Below, piece after piece: positions 16,223-25,955 of a stretch of 64,000 nucleotides of DNA. Within the stretch, counting starts at the first letter, position 1. Every line of letters starts with the position of its first letter. The position numbers were made by a program, and so were the translations under genes. Source of the DNA: an uncultured Oscillibacter sp. (lineage in GTDB: Bacteria; Bacillota; Clostridia; Oscillospirales; Oscillospiraceae); the NCBI GenBank assembly GCA_900544615.1, contig UQVS01000006.1:1-64000 (forward strand), in the 5' to 3' direction. The notes below the pieces were generated by a model. It did not search any database, was not told where the DNA came from, and was given only the letters and a program-made list of their open reading frames with translations.

Positions 16223-17122
16223 TCATTCCTCTTTCCCAAAGCTCTGGCGCTGTGCTGCCGCACCTGCGGAAATCTCTGTGATCTCCTGTGTGATGGCCGC
16301 CTGCCGCACCCGGTTGTATTGCAGCTTCAAACCGGCCAGCAGTTCTTCCGCGTTCTGATTGGCGGCGTCCATGGCGGTCATGCGGGCGTTCTGCTCACTG
16401 CAGAAGCTGTCCAGCAAAGCGCTGTAAATGAAGCCGGAAACATAGCTGGGGATCATGTTGTTCAGAACCGCTCCCACGGACGGGTAAAACTCAAATGGCT
16501 CCTGTACGGCCTTTTCCTTGGCTGGCGGTGCAAAATGCGTCCGATGAAACGGCAGCAGACGGGTAGACTTCGCTTCGGAGAGCAGGCTGCTCTCCATATC
16601 CGTATAAACCACAAAAATCTCTTTCAGAGCGCCTTTTTGAAATCCGTCCAGCAGCAGAGCGCTGATCTCCCGCGCACGATCCAGCGTTGGGTTCTGCGCG
16701 GTATAAAGAAAGCTGTGCTGAATGGGAATATGGTGCTGGTCAAAAAAGCGGCGGCCATACTCCCCCACCACATATAATTTTGTGTCCGGGTGCTGGGCGA
16801 GGAGCTTCTGCGCCTCTTTGATGACATTCTGGTTATATGCGCCAGCCAATCCCTTATCCGCCGTAATGACAAGGCATCCGTAAGTGCCTTCCAGCGGCGT
16901 GTTATTATCCGGCGGGTAAAAATACAGACTGTCCACATCCCCCGCCGTGCGGAAGATCCGTTTGATCTCCCCCCGCAGCGCGTCAAAATACGGGCGGGTA
17001 TCCGCCAGATCGTTCCGGGCCTTCCGCAGCTTTGTGGAGGCGATCAGATACATGGCATTGGTGATTTTCCGGGTCTGCTGCACGCTCTCAATCCGATTTT
17101 TGATCTCGCGGGTATTTGCCAT
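16223..17122 (-). CDS. atpG: ATP synthase F1 subunit gamma (rotor)
   Basis: The 299-residue product begins with the canonical MANTREIKNRIESVQQTRKI and ends with RQAAITQEITEISAGAAA, the two terminal helices that form the rotor shaft. The ATG at 17122 is preferred over a GTG nine bases upstream because it gives the family-typical start. It begins one base after the alpha-subunit stop. Confidence 0.93.
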   Translation of the reverse strand: MANTREIKNRIESVQQTRKITNAMYLIASTKLRKARNDLADTRPYFDALRGEIKRIFRTAGDVDSLYFYPPDNNTPLEGTYGCLVITADKGLAGAYNQNVIKEAQKLLAQHPDTKLYVVGEYGRRFFDQHHIPIQHSFLYTAQNPTLDRAREISALLLDGFQKGALKEIFVVYTDMESSLLSEAKSTRLLPFHRTHFAPPAKEKAVQEPFEFYPSVGAVLNNMIPSYVSGFIYSALLDSFCSEQNARMTAMDAANQNAEELLAGLKLQYNRVRQAAITQEITEISAGAAAQRQSFGKEE

Positions 17123-17123
17123 C

Positions 17124-18870
<1,747 letters not shown>

Positions 18871-18878
<8 letters not shown>

Positions 18879-19362
18879 GGGGTTCCCCCCTCTCCGCCTG
18901 ATTCAAGAACTGGTCGAAGGCGTCTCCGCCGGATTGAAGCACCAGCTTTTCCGTGGCCGTCACAGCCAGATCCTGTAGTTCCTTCTGGGCGTCGGCCAGC
19001 AGCTTGTCATGCTCTCTCTGGGCCGCAGCGTGGGCATCGGCCAGAATCTGATCCGCCTGAGTCTGCGCCTCGGACAGCTGCTTCTGAACGGACGCGTCCG
19101 CCGCCCGCTGCATCTGCGCCATTTTCTCTGCTGCCGCGGCATCGGCGTCCTTCATCTTCCGCTGGGCCTCTGCCGCAGCCTGTTTTGCGTCTGCCAGCAG
19201 CTTCGCCGCCTGAGCATCCTGTTCCCGATAAAAGGACTGGCGTTTTTCCATAAACGCTTTTACGGGCTGATAGAGCAGCAGATACAAACCGCCTGCCAGA
19301 ATTACAAAATTCAGCAGATGCAGCAGAATCTGCTGCCAGTCAATATTCAAAGGGATATTCAT
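18871..19362 (-). CDS. atpF: ATP synthase Fo subunit b (peripheral stalk)
   Basis: The 163-residue protein has one N-terminal membrane helix (about 10-32, LLHLLNFVILAGGLYLLLY) followed by QPVKAFMEKR and a long Ala/Gln-rich charged coiled coil, the classic b subunit. It links the a subunit to F1 through delta; here its partner would be the delta-like domain fused to alpha, encoded by the overlapping next gene. Confidence 0.92.
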
Positions 19363-19377
19363 GGTTTCCCACCCGCC

Positions 19378-19749
19378 TTACAGCACGAAGATAATCAGAA
19401 TGACCACCAACAACGCGTAAATGATTGCCGTCTCAATGAAAACCAGCCCCAGCATCAACGTAGTGCGGATCTTGCTTTCCGCCTCCGGCTGGCGCGCGAT
19501 CCCCTCCGCAGCCTTGCCGACGGCAACGCCCATGGCGATTGCGCCGCCGGCAGCGGCCAGGCCGATGGCAATACCGGCGGCCAGAGACTTGGAGCCAGCA
19601 GCGTTGTCCTGCTGTGTCTGTTCCGTTTCTGTAGTCGCCGCCGTGGGCGCGGCATCGCTTGCAGAAGCAGCCAGCGCAGGAACGGTCAGTGCCAGTACGA
19701 CCAGCATGACCATCAGAAAAGCAGGAATTCTCTTATTGAACCGTTTCAT
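19378..19749 (-). CDS. atpE: ATP synthase Fo subunit c with N-terminal signal-like extension
   Basis: The C-terminal 70 residues form the two-helix c subunit with the GKAAEGIARQPEA polar loop and the ion-binding Glu in FIETAIIYAL (residue 106). Ahead of it are a signal-peptide-like segment (residues 1-30, basic start, hydrophobic core, ALAASA) and a 25-residue Ala/Thr/Gln linker. Typical c subunits have 70-90 residues, this one 123. The Gln found in the first helix of sodium-type c subunits is replaced by a hydrophobic residue here, so proton coupling is more likely (inference). ATG at 19749 has GGAGG eight bases upstream. Confidence 0.9.
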   Translation of the reverse strand: MKRFNKRIPAFLMVMLVVLALTVPALAASASDAAPTAATTETEQTQQDNAAGSKSLAAGIAIGLAAAGGAIAMGVAVGKAAEGIARQPEAESKIRTTLMLGLVFIETAIIYALLVVILIIFVL

Positions 19750-19829
19750 TTTGATTACCTCCAAATGATTGTTCGATCAATGATCGATAAATTGATGAAT
19801 CAATGAATGCTCCGCAGCGGTGCGCCGTC

Positions 19830-20654
19830 TTAAACCGCGCGCTGCTTTTGGCCGGATGCAGGCTCCGAACGCTGGGATACCTCGCCGTAAAACAGGGCTG
19901 TCAGCATCGTCAGCACATAAGCCTGAATCAAGGCGTGGAGCAGAGTGAACAGAATGCCCACCAGAACCGGCAGCACATAGCTGAGCTGAATATAGTAGTA
20001 AACCAGCTCCGTTACCAGCAGGCCGCTGAGCAAAGCGCCAAACAGACGGAAGCTCATGGAGATGGGCAGAGAAAACTCTTTTAAGGTGCGCCCAATCCCT
20101 TTGACGCCGTTCCCGGCAATACCGCCGGACAAAATCACCAAATAGGAAAGACATCCCAATGCAATGGCGCCGTTCACATCCGACAGCGGGGCCGGAAGCG
20201 TCACGGAGCGTCCCACCGTGGTAACCGCCTGAAATCCGAACAGTTCAAACAGCGTGCCCACAAAGATGTAAGCCCCTGCTCCAAAGATGTACGCCCCCAG
20301 AAATCCGTTGCGCTGGGGGCTGCTGGTCTTTGCCATGCCGTCAAACATACTGACCGCCTGTTCCAGCAGCATCTGAAACCTGCCGGGAACCATCTGAAAG
20401 CGGGGGATGACGAAGATGCGGATGCACGCCGCCGCAATCAGCAGGACAGCCGAAACCGTCATGGCCGAAATCAGGCCCGGATTCACGTTTTTCCACCCCA
20501 ACAGGCTGATCTGGTTGTCCTCATGCAGAACAGCGTCCCGCATGGCAGTCTGGATGGTTTCCGTCTTTCCCGGTGAAGCGGTCAGCAGGCTGCCCGCAAA
20601 CAGAACGGCAACCAGCAGGACCCAGAGAATCAAAAATTTCCTATGCTTTTTCAT
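19830..20654 (-). CDS. atpB: ATP synthase Fo subunit a
   Basis: The 274-residue protein has about six hydrophobic helices and the essential stator Arg in SFRLFGALLSG (residue 203), which drives ion release from the c ring. It is the first gene of the leftward operon atpB-E-F-(delta C-domain)A-G-D-C. The usual upstream atpI is absent. The promoter lies about 120 bases upstream in the divergent region shared with the LysR gene. Confidence 0.93.
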   Translation of the reverse strand: MKKHRKFLILWVLLVAVLFAGSLLTASPGKTETIQTAMRDAVLHEDNQISLLGWKNVNPGLISAMTVSAVLLIAAACIRIFVIPRFQMVPGRFQMLLEQAVSMFDGMAKTSSPQRNGFLGAYIFGAGAYIFVGTLFELFGFQAVTTVGRSVTLPAPLSDVNGAIALGCLSYLVILSGGIAGNGVKGIGRTLKEFSLPISMSFRLFGALLSGLLVTELVYYYIQLSYVLPVLVGILFTLLHALIQAYVLTMLTALFYGEVSQRSEPASGQKQRAV

Positions 20655-20776
20655 GTAAAAACCAGCTTTCTTTCTGCGTTGGAAAACAGGCGTCGCAGGC
20701 CGCGCCCGCCGAAACCGGATCGATGGATTCTGTTATCATTCGTTCTAAAAATTCATTGCTTTCCAAGGACGGCTGT

Positions 20777-20805
20777 ATTATACTGTCATGGCAGCAAGAT
20801 GTAAA
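20777..20805 (-). promoter_or_regulatory. Promoter of the ATP synthase operon
   Basis: Read leftward, TTTACA (20800-20805) and a perfect TATAAT (20777-20782) are exactly 17 bases apart. The transcript leader to atpB is about 120 bases. Confidence 0.8.
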
Positions 20806-20821
20806 GAGTATATTTGATATA

Positions 20822-20836
20822 TTAACTATATCTTAA
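20822..20836. promoter_or_regulatory. Candidate LysR-type binding site between atpB and lysR
   Basis: TTAACTATATCTTAA is a near-palindrome with a T-N11-A core (20823-20835), the usual LysR-type box, about 17 bases upstream of the atp -35 element and about 25 bases before the LysR start. Confidence 0.5.
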
Positions 20837-20860
20837 TAGCATGACAAAGAGGTGAAGATT

Positions 20861-21754
20861 TTGGCAGTACCTTACGATTATTACCGCATTTTTTACTACG
20901 TCGCCCAACACAAAAGCTTTACACGGGCTGCGGAGGTATTGGGCAATAACCAGCCCAATATCACCCGCTGCATGAACAATCTGGAACAGGATCTGGGCTG
21001 TAAGCTCTTCATCCGCACCAACCGCGGCATTTCCCTGACGCCGGAAGGAGTTCGGCTTTACGGCCGGGCAGCCGTCGCATTTGAGCAGCTGCGTCTGGGA
21101 GAGAATGAGATCCGCGAGGATTGCAGTCTGGAAACCGGCAGCATCTCCATTGCCGCCAGCGAAACCGCCCTGCATCTGCTCCTGCTGGATCGGCTTGCCG
21201 CTTTTCACCGCGCCTATCCCGGCGTTCATCTCCGCATTACCAACGACTCCACCCCACGGGCCGTAGAAGCCCTGCGGCGCGGACAGGTAGACTGTGCTGT
21301 GGTCACAACGCCTTTTCAGGTAAAGGAACCGCTGCACGAGACCACACTGCTCTCTTTTCGGGAAATTCTTCTCTGCGGTTCCGATTTTTACCAGCTTTCC
21401 GCAGAAATGAGACGACTTCAGGATGTAGAGAGTTGTCCCTTCGTCTGCCTCGGAACAGGAACCAGCACTTTTTCTTTTTATCAGAAGCTGTTTTTTAAGC
21501 ATGACCTCACCTTTCATGTGGATATGGAGGCCGCCACCATGGATCAGGTTCTGCCCATGGTGCAGCACAATCTTGGCATCGGATTTTATCCGGAACCCAT
21601 GGCGTCTCCCGCCATTGCAGAGGGTCATGTGACGCAGATCCATCTGGCAGAGCCGGTTCCGAAACGCTCTGTCACTCTGGTTGAAGATACATCCCATCCG
21701 CAAAGTATTGCCATGAAAACCTTGAAGAAAATGCTGTTGGACTCAACGAAATGA
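20861..21754 (+). CDS. LysR-family transcriptional regulator divergent from the ATP synthase operon
   Basis: The 297-residue protein has the LysR N-terminal winged helix (SFTRAAEVLGNNQPNITRCMNNLEQDLGCKLF) and a periplasmic-binding-like effector domain (ISIAASETALHLLLL, DCAVVTTPF, VLPMVQHNLGIGFYPE). The TTG at 20861 is preferred because AGAGGTG lies six bases upstream; a GTG at 20852 overlaps that site. LysR proteins often control the divergent neighbour, here atpB. It is the last gene before the right end of the element. Effector unknown. Confidence 0.88.
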   Translation: MAVPYDYYRIFYYVAQHKSFTRAAEVLGNNQPNITRCMNNLEQDLGCKLFIRTNRGISLTPEGVRLYGRAAVAFEQLRLGENEIREDCSLETGSISIAASETALHLLLLDRLAAFHRAYPGVHLRITNDSTPRAVEALRRGQVDCAVVTTPFQVKEPLHETTLLSFREILLCGSDFYQLSAEMRRLQDVESCPFVCLGTGTSTFSFYQKLFFKHDLTFHVDMEAATMDQVLPMVQHNLGIGFYPEPMASPAIAEGHVTQIHLAEPVPKRSVTLVEDTSHPQSIAMKTLKKMLLDSTK

Positions 21755-21834
21755 TGCAGCGAATCTGCTCACATCTGCCCCCGCAAAATGCAGCGTCAAA
21801 AAATTCTCACATTGCATCATTCATCGGCTCTGGA

Positions 21835-21880
21835 ATGTTGTCCTTACGCGATCGCAGCAGAACAGAAGGCCCGCGTGACC
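21835..21880 (+). other. attR-like right junction of the 14.8-kb element
   Basis: The 25 bases 21835-21859 are the left half of the reconstructed attP; GA at 21860-21861 is the proposed crossover dinucleotide, followed by catalase coding sequence. GCAGCAGA (21854-21861) repeats the left junction. Confidence 0.8.
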
Positions 21881-22054
21881 TATGACAATATTCTGCGTCT
21901 TTCCGATGATCCGGATGTCAGCGACGCCATCAAGTTCCTGCGCGCCCGCGAAATTGTCCATTTTCAGCGCTTCGGTGAAGGTCTTCGGCTGGCGAAGGAA
22001 CGGCTGGATCAGAAAAACGTCTATTTCCTCAATCCGGGCTTTGACAGCAAATAA
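21854..22054 (+). pseudogene. Manganese catalase (CotJC-like), C-terminal fragment
   Basis: The frame encodes AAEQKARVTYDNIL through REIVHFQRFGEGLRLAKERL and FLNPGFDSK, the last third of CotJC-type manganese catalases, with the metal-ligand His in VHFQRF and probably the Glu of AAEQKAR. It has a normal stop and no decay. It continues in frame from the fragment ending at 7048. A start at 21788 precedes it in the inserted state, but translation of this piece alone is unlikely to give a working enzyme. Confidence 0.85.
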
Positions 22055-22144
22055 TCCGCAAACAGCGCGGTTGCAGTTGCTCTTTTGCAGACAATGTGAT
22101 ATACTTTATGCTATTACAGGCATGAAAGCAAAGGAGATTTTACC

Positions 22145-22369
22145 GTGGATCAGATACACGAAATTGAGTTGGAAGACTGCCCCATCTGCCGCGGCATCGG
22201 CACCATGGAGGATGAAGCAGGCTGGTGCGTTTACGTATCCTGTCTGGACTGCGGCGCACAGACGGCCCACGTCAGCTACAACACGCCGGAAGAACGGCTG
22301 GCCGCAGCGCAGCAAGCTGCACACCTTTGGAACATCGGCAAGGTCATTCATACCGGCGTTGGCGACTGA
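22145..22369 (+). CDS. Small Lar-like zinc-ribbon protein
   Basis: The 74-residue protein has two CxxC knuckles (CPIC and CLDC) and ends with an AAHLWN motif, the plan of the Lar restriction-alleviation family (CPFCG...C..CGA...EA...WN). The name should not be taken as proof of restriction alleviation. A GTG start follows AAAGGAG at good spacing. It lies just downstream of the catalase gene. Confidence 0.72.
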   Translation: MDQIHEIELEDCPICRGIGTMEDEAGWCVYVSCLDCGAQTAHVSYNTPEERLAAAQQAAHLWNIGKVIHTGVGD

Positions 22370-22378
22370 ATCGGCAAA

Positions 22379-22412
22379 GGAAGGAATGCTCAGTGAGCAT
22401 TCCTTCCTTTTT
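22379..22412 (+). terminator. Rho-independent terminator after the Lar-like gene
   Basis: A perfect 14-bp stem (22379-22392 with 22394-22407) is followed by T residues. Confidence 0.85.
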
Positions 22413-22429
22413 ACAGCGTAAGAGCAGAA

Positions 22430-22461
22430 AAAACTCCGAAGGATGAATCCTTCGGAGTTTT
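22430..22461 (-). terminator. Terminator of the TRAP transporter operon
   Basis: A 14-bp stem (22430-22443 with 22448-22461) with a 4-base loop lies 10 bases after the dctM stop; A/T runs on both sides could make it work in both directions. Confidence 0.82.
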
Positions 22462-22471
22462 TTGCGTGCAA

Positions 22472-23854
22472 TCAGGCAGCCAGCAAGCTGGGCAGCCAGG
22501 TCACCAGCGGCGGGAACACCGCGCACAGAACGGTGACGATGCAGATGATAATGATGAAGGGGATAACGCCCTTGTACACTTCCTGGATCTTGATGTCGCC
22601 CGGCAGAATACCCTTGACATAGAACAGGGCAAAGCCGAAAGGCGGGGTCATGAAGCAGGTCTGCAGCAACGTGGCGATAACGGCCACCAGCCACAGCCGG
22701 TCGAAACCGAACTGATCCATGATGGGCAGGAAGATGGGGAACACGATCATAACAATGCCCAGCCAGTCGATAAACATACCGAGGATGAACACGATGACGC
22801 ACATGATGGCGAAAGCGCCCCACTTGCCGATGCCCATGCCCAGCACCCAGTCAGCGATGATCTGGTCGCCGTCCAGAGACATGAATACGCCGGTGAAAGC
22901 CGCAGCGCCGAACAGGATGATGAACACCATGGCGGTGGTCTTTGCGGTATCGATGAGGGACTCTTTCATCATTTCCCAGCTGAACTGCTTGTAGAAGATG
23001 GCCAGAATCAGGGCGAAAATGGCGCCCATGCCGGCAGCCTCCGTGGGGGTAGCAATACCGCCGAAGATGGAACCCAGCACGGCGAAGATCAGGATCAGGG
23101 GCGGGATCAGGTTGATGAGGGAACCGCTGATGCGCTTCTTCAGAGGCATCTCAGCCAGTTCCTCAGCGCTCATGGCCGGACCCCAATCTGGATGGATGCG
23201 GCAGACCACCATCAGGTAGATGATGTAGCACAGGGAAAGCATCAGACCGGGGGTAATGGCGGCAAAGAAAATCTTGCCGACAGAAACCTCAGCATAGCTG
23301 CCCATGGACACCAGCATGATGGAGGGCGGGATCAGAATACCCAGAGAACCGCCGGCGCACACCATGCCGCAGGCCAGAGAGGGCTTGTAGCCGCTGCGAA
23401 GCAGCACGGGCAGGGACAGCATACCCATGGTGACCACGGATGCGCCCACGATACCGGTGGTGGCGGCGAACACGGTGGAAACCAGAATGACGGCCAGACC
23501 CAGACCGCCCTTCAGGGGGCCAAGAAGGTAACGGATGGACTCAAACAGGCCATCTGCCACCTTGGAATGGGTCAGGAAGTTTGCCATCAGCACGAACATG
23601 GGGATTGCCACCATGGAGTAGCTCTGCATCTGGTCGTAAATTTTGGTCATGGCGATGGTAACGCCGGGGCCGCCCCAAGCCAGCCAGCCAACAAGGACAC
23701 CGGCGCCGCCCAGAACGAAAGCCAGCTCCTGACCCAGCACCAGACCGACTACCATCAGGCCGAACAGGGCGATGATCATGATGACCGCCATCTTATCAGC
23801 GAGAATGCCGGACGCGGAGACCCACGCCTGAAGTTGTTGCATAATTGCCGCCAT
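22472..23854 (-). CDS. dctM: TRAP transporter large permease subunit (DctM)
   Basis: The 460-residue protein is strongly hydrophobic with about 12 helices and DctM signatures (VGASVVTMGMLSLPVLLRSGY, GGSLGILIPPSIMLV, GGIATPTEAAGMGA). It is the transport subunit of a sodium-driven tripartite carrier for organic acids. Its ATG touches the stop of the small subunit, so the two are translationally coupled. Confidence 0.95.
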   Translation of the reverse strand: MAAIMQQLQAWVSASGILADKMAVIMIIALFGLMVVGLVLGQELAFVLGGAGVLVGWLAWGGPGVTIAMTKIYDQMQSYSMVAIPMFVLMANFLTHSKVADGLFESIRYLLGPLKGGLGLAVILVSTVFAATTGIVGASVVTMGMLSLPVLLRSGYKPSLACGMVCAGGSLGILIPPSIMLVSMGSYAEVSVGKIFFAAITPGLMLSLCYIIYLMVVCRIHPDWGPAMSAEELAEMPLKKRISGSLINLIPPLILIFAVLGSIFGGIATPTEAAGMGAIFALILAIFYKQFSWEMMKESLIDTAKTTAMVFIILFGAAAFTGVFMSLDGDQIIADWVLGMGIGKWGAFAIMCVIVFILGMFIDWLGIVMIVFPIFLPIMDQFGFDRLWLVAVIATLLQTCFMTPPFGFALFYVKGILPGDIKIQEVYKGVIPFIIIICIVTVLCAVFPPLVTWLPSLLAA

Positions 23855-24402
23855 TACTGGGCCTCCTTTCCGTCAGCGGGAAGCGTTTTCTTCCCCTGTG
23901 CCAGCTCCACAATGGCCTGAACCTGCTTGAGAATCTCAGAGACAGACTGAATCGCCAGCAGCGCAAGGCCGATAAACAGGCACAGCTTCACCGGCCAGGT
24001 AGGCGCGGCCCACACGGAGTAGGTCTGCTCATGGGTGGTGTAAGCGCGCAGGAAGAAGCTCCAGCCGCTGGGCAGCAGGCTCACCACGAAAGGCACCAGG
24101 AAAATCAGATACGTAATGATATGCAGGATGTGCTGCGCCATCTGAGGCAGCATGGCAAAAACAACGTCCACTGCCACGAAGGCCTTCTTCTGGAAGCCGT
24201 AAGCGCAGATCAGGATGATGTAGCAGGCGAAGAGCATCACGGTCAGATCCTGGGTCCAGATCTGCGGCCGGTTGAAAATACGCCGCAGAACCACCTCACA
24301 GAGAATGACGCCGAGGATGCCCAGCACCAGAACGGAAAATACACGGCCAAGAATATCGTTGAACTTGTCAATGCCGTTGCAGATCCCTTTGATTACTTTC
24401 AT
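23854..24402 (-). CDS. dctQ: TRAP transporter small permease subunit (DctQ)
   Basis: The 182-residue protein has four hydrophobic segments typical of DctQ, with GVILCEVVLRRIFN in the second, and the matching WTQDLTVMLFACY region. It bridges the substrate-binding protein and DctM. It overlaps dctM by one base. Confidence 0.92.
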   Translation of the reverse strand: MKVIKGICNGIDKFNDILGRVFSVLVLGILGVILCEVVLRRIFNRPQIWTQDLTVMLFACYIILICAYGFQKKAFVAVDVVFAMLPQMAQHILHIITYLIFLVPFVVSLLPSGWSFFLRAYTTHEQTYSVWAAPTWPVKLCLFIGLALLAIQSVSEILKQVQAIVELAQGKKTLPADGKEAQ

Positions 24403-24454
24403 TTCAGCACCTCTTTCTCTTATAGTTCAGAATTTCGTATAAGGAAAGGGCTGC

Positions 24455-25585
24455 TTAACCTTCGGCCCGGTTGAAGCCGAAGCCGTAGTCGCCGGTCCAG
24501 TCGCGATAGTTATTTGCGGTTTCGCGATAGGCCTGCATGGAGTCATAGACCATCTTAAAGTTGGGGTTGATCTCGCACTCCTCCGCATAGGTCTGGAGGC
24601 AGGTCTCACGGATCTTCGCCATATCCTCATCGTTGAGGTGGGTAACCGTAATGCCCTCCTCGTCGATCATCTTGTTGGTGACGGTCATATCGTTGTAGAT
24701 GTAGCGGGAGAGCTGTTCGCCGCAGCAAAGGCGGGCAGCAGTCTCGAAAGCAGTCTGATACTCCTCAGGCAGCTCGTTCCATGCGTCCATGTTCACCATG
24801 ACGCCGTTGACACCGGCAGACTGATACCAGGCAGGTGCGCACCAGTAAGGAGCGACCTCCTGCAGCTTCAGGGAGTCGTCAGCCTTGGGGCCGGAGAACT
24901 CGCCGCCGTCGATGACGCCGCGCTGCAGGGACTCATACAGTTCGGAAGCAGCCACGGTGGTGATGTTGATGCCCAGCTTCTGAGCAGCCTTACCAGCCAT
25001 AACGCCGCCCAGACGGATCTTCATCTTCTGCATATCGGCAATGGAGGTGATGGGCTTTACGGAACGGATGCCGGACTCAGAGGGGTTGGTGACCAGCGGG
25101 AAATAGTTCATGTTGTACTGGCCGTACATTTCCTTGTAGCAGTCCAGACCGCCGGCCTGATAAATCCAGGTGTAGTAGTCCAGCGCGGTGAAGTCGTCCA
25201 TAATGGTGGACAGCAGCTCGAACGCGGTGTCCTTGCCGGACCAGTAGCCGCCCCAGTCGCCGCCGCACTGGATGGTGCCCTGGCTGACATAGTCGAACAG
25301 CTGGCTGGCGGAGCAAAGCTCGCCTTCGGAATAGTTGGTTACAGTGAAGCGGCCGCCGGTGAGCTGGCTGAGGATCTCACTGAAGCGCTGATCCACGGTG
25401 AAGTGGACGTTGCCGGCGCCCCAGGTGGAACCCATCTTCCAGGTAACCACGGGCAGGTCACTGTTGCCGCCGGCCACTGCGTTGGCGTTGGCCGTGTCCA
25501 TGACGCCGGAATTAGCGCCACAGCCGCTGAGCAGAGACACGGTTGCCGCTGCTGCCAGCAAGAGTGCGAGGATTTTCTTTTTCAT
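24455..25585 (-). CDS. dctP: TRAP transporter substrate-binding lipoprotein (DctP, TakP-like)
   Basis: The 376-residue protein begins with a lipoprotein signal (LLSGCGANSG, lipobox Cys about residue 22) and has the DctP fold. IRSVKPITSIADMQKMKIRLGG contains the conserved region and Arg that usually binds the substrate carboxylate. WIYQAGGLDCYKEMY resembles the TakP subgroup for 2-oxo acids, but the ligand is not certain. ATG at 25585 has GGGAGA upstream; earlier in-frame starts lie in the promoter. First gene of the dctPQM operon. Confidence 0.9.
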   Translation of the reverse strand: MKKKILALLLAAAATVSLLSGCGANSGVMDTANANAVAGGNSDLPVVTWKMGSTWGAGNVHFTVDQRFSEILSQLTGGRFTVTNYSEGELCSASQLFDYVSQGTIQCGGDWGGYWSGKDTAFELLSTIMDDFTALDYYTWIYQAGGLDCYKEMYGQYNMNYFPLVTNPSESGIRSVKPITSIADMQKMKIRLGGVMAGKAAQKLGINITTVAASELYESLQRGVIDGGEFSGPKADDSLKLQEVAPYWCAPAWYQSAGVNGVMVNMDAWNELPEEYQTAFETAARLCCGEQLSRYIYNDMTVTNKMIDEEGITVTHLNDEDMAKIRETCLQTYAEECEINPNFKMVYDSMQAYRETANNYRDWTGDYGFGFNRAEG

Positions 25586-25661
25586 GCTTGTGTTTCTCCC
25601 TTCGATTTTGCTGTGCTTTTCGATACTTTGCCGCAAGACATCATACCTCGAAAGCTTAGTT

Positions 25662-25690
25662 ATCATATCACCATGTGAAGGTCTTTTCAA
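25662..25690 (-). promoter_or_regulatory. Promoter of the TRAP operon
   Basis: Read leftward, TTGAAA (25685-25690) and TATGAT (25662-25667) are 17 bases apart, about 80 bases upstream of dctP. Confidence 0.75.
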
Positions 25691-25691
25691 G

Positions 25692-25711
25692 GTCTGTTTC
25701 CGCAAACAGAC
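25692..25711. promoter_or_regulatory. Operator-like dyad upstream of the TRAP promoter
   Basis: GTCTGTTT and AAACAGAC form a perfect 8-bp dyad with a 4-base centre immediately upstream of the -35 box, a position suiting an activator or a GntR-type regulator. The rest of the gap 25586-25955 holds AT-rich sequence, the tandem repeat and a hairpin. Confidence 0.5.
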
Positions 25712-25860
25712 ATATTTTTGCAGTTTTTACCAAAAGAAATTGTCATATTTTAGCAGATTGCCGAATTCAAATGGTCTCATACTTTTAACGACTTTTGACA
25801 GTCTCACCGCAGCATTTAACCAATACATCTTATGTCTATGATAATAATAATTTTTTATCA

Positions 25861-25894
25861 GCAGGAGCGAGACAGCAGGAGCGAGACAGCAGGA
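25861..25894. repeat. 14-bp tandem repeat
   Basis: The unit GCAGGAGCGAGACA occurs twice in full (25861-25874, 25875-25888) and once in part, right beside the hairpin that follows the CoA-transferase gene. Confidence 0.85.
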
Positions 25895-25924
25895 AAGCGC
25901 GGAGACAACTGTCTCCGCGCTTTC
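25893..25924 (-). terminator. Hairpin after the CoA-transferase gene
   Basis: A 14-bp perfect stem (25893-25906 with 25911-25924) with loop AACT lies 32 bases after the stop. There is no T-run on the leftward side because the tandem repeat occupies it, so termination strength is uncertain. Confidence 0.6.
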
Positions 25925-25955
25925 GCAGTCTGATACACAAGTATGTACTATGGAA

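Noticed and set aside
19378..19749. Sodium-specific c ring
   Set aside because: The Gln in helix 1 that is part of the sodium site is not present, and the helix 2 site reads ET rather than ES; proton coupling is more likely.
22466..23920. Long + strand frame opposite dctM
   Set aside because: His/Asp/Gln-rich antisense translation; the membrane protein on the other strand is certain.
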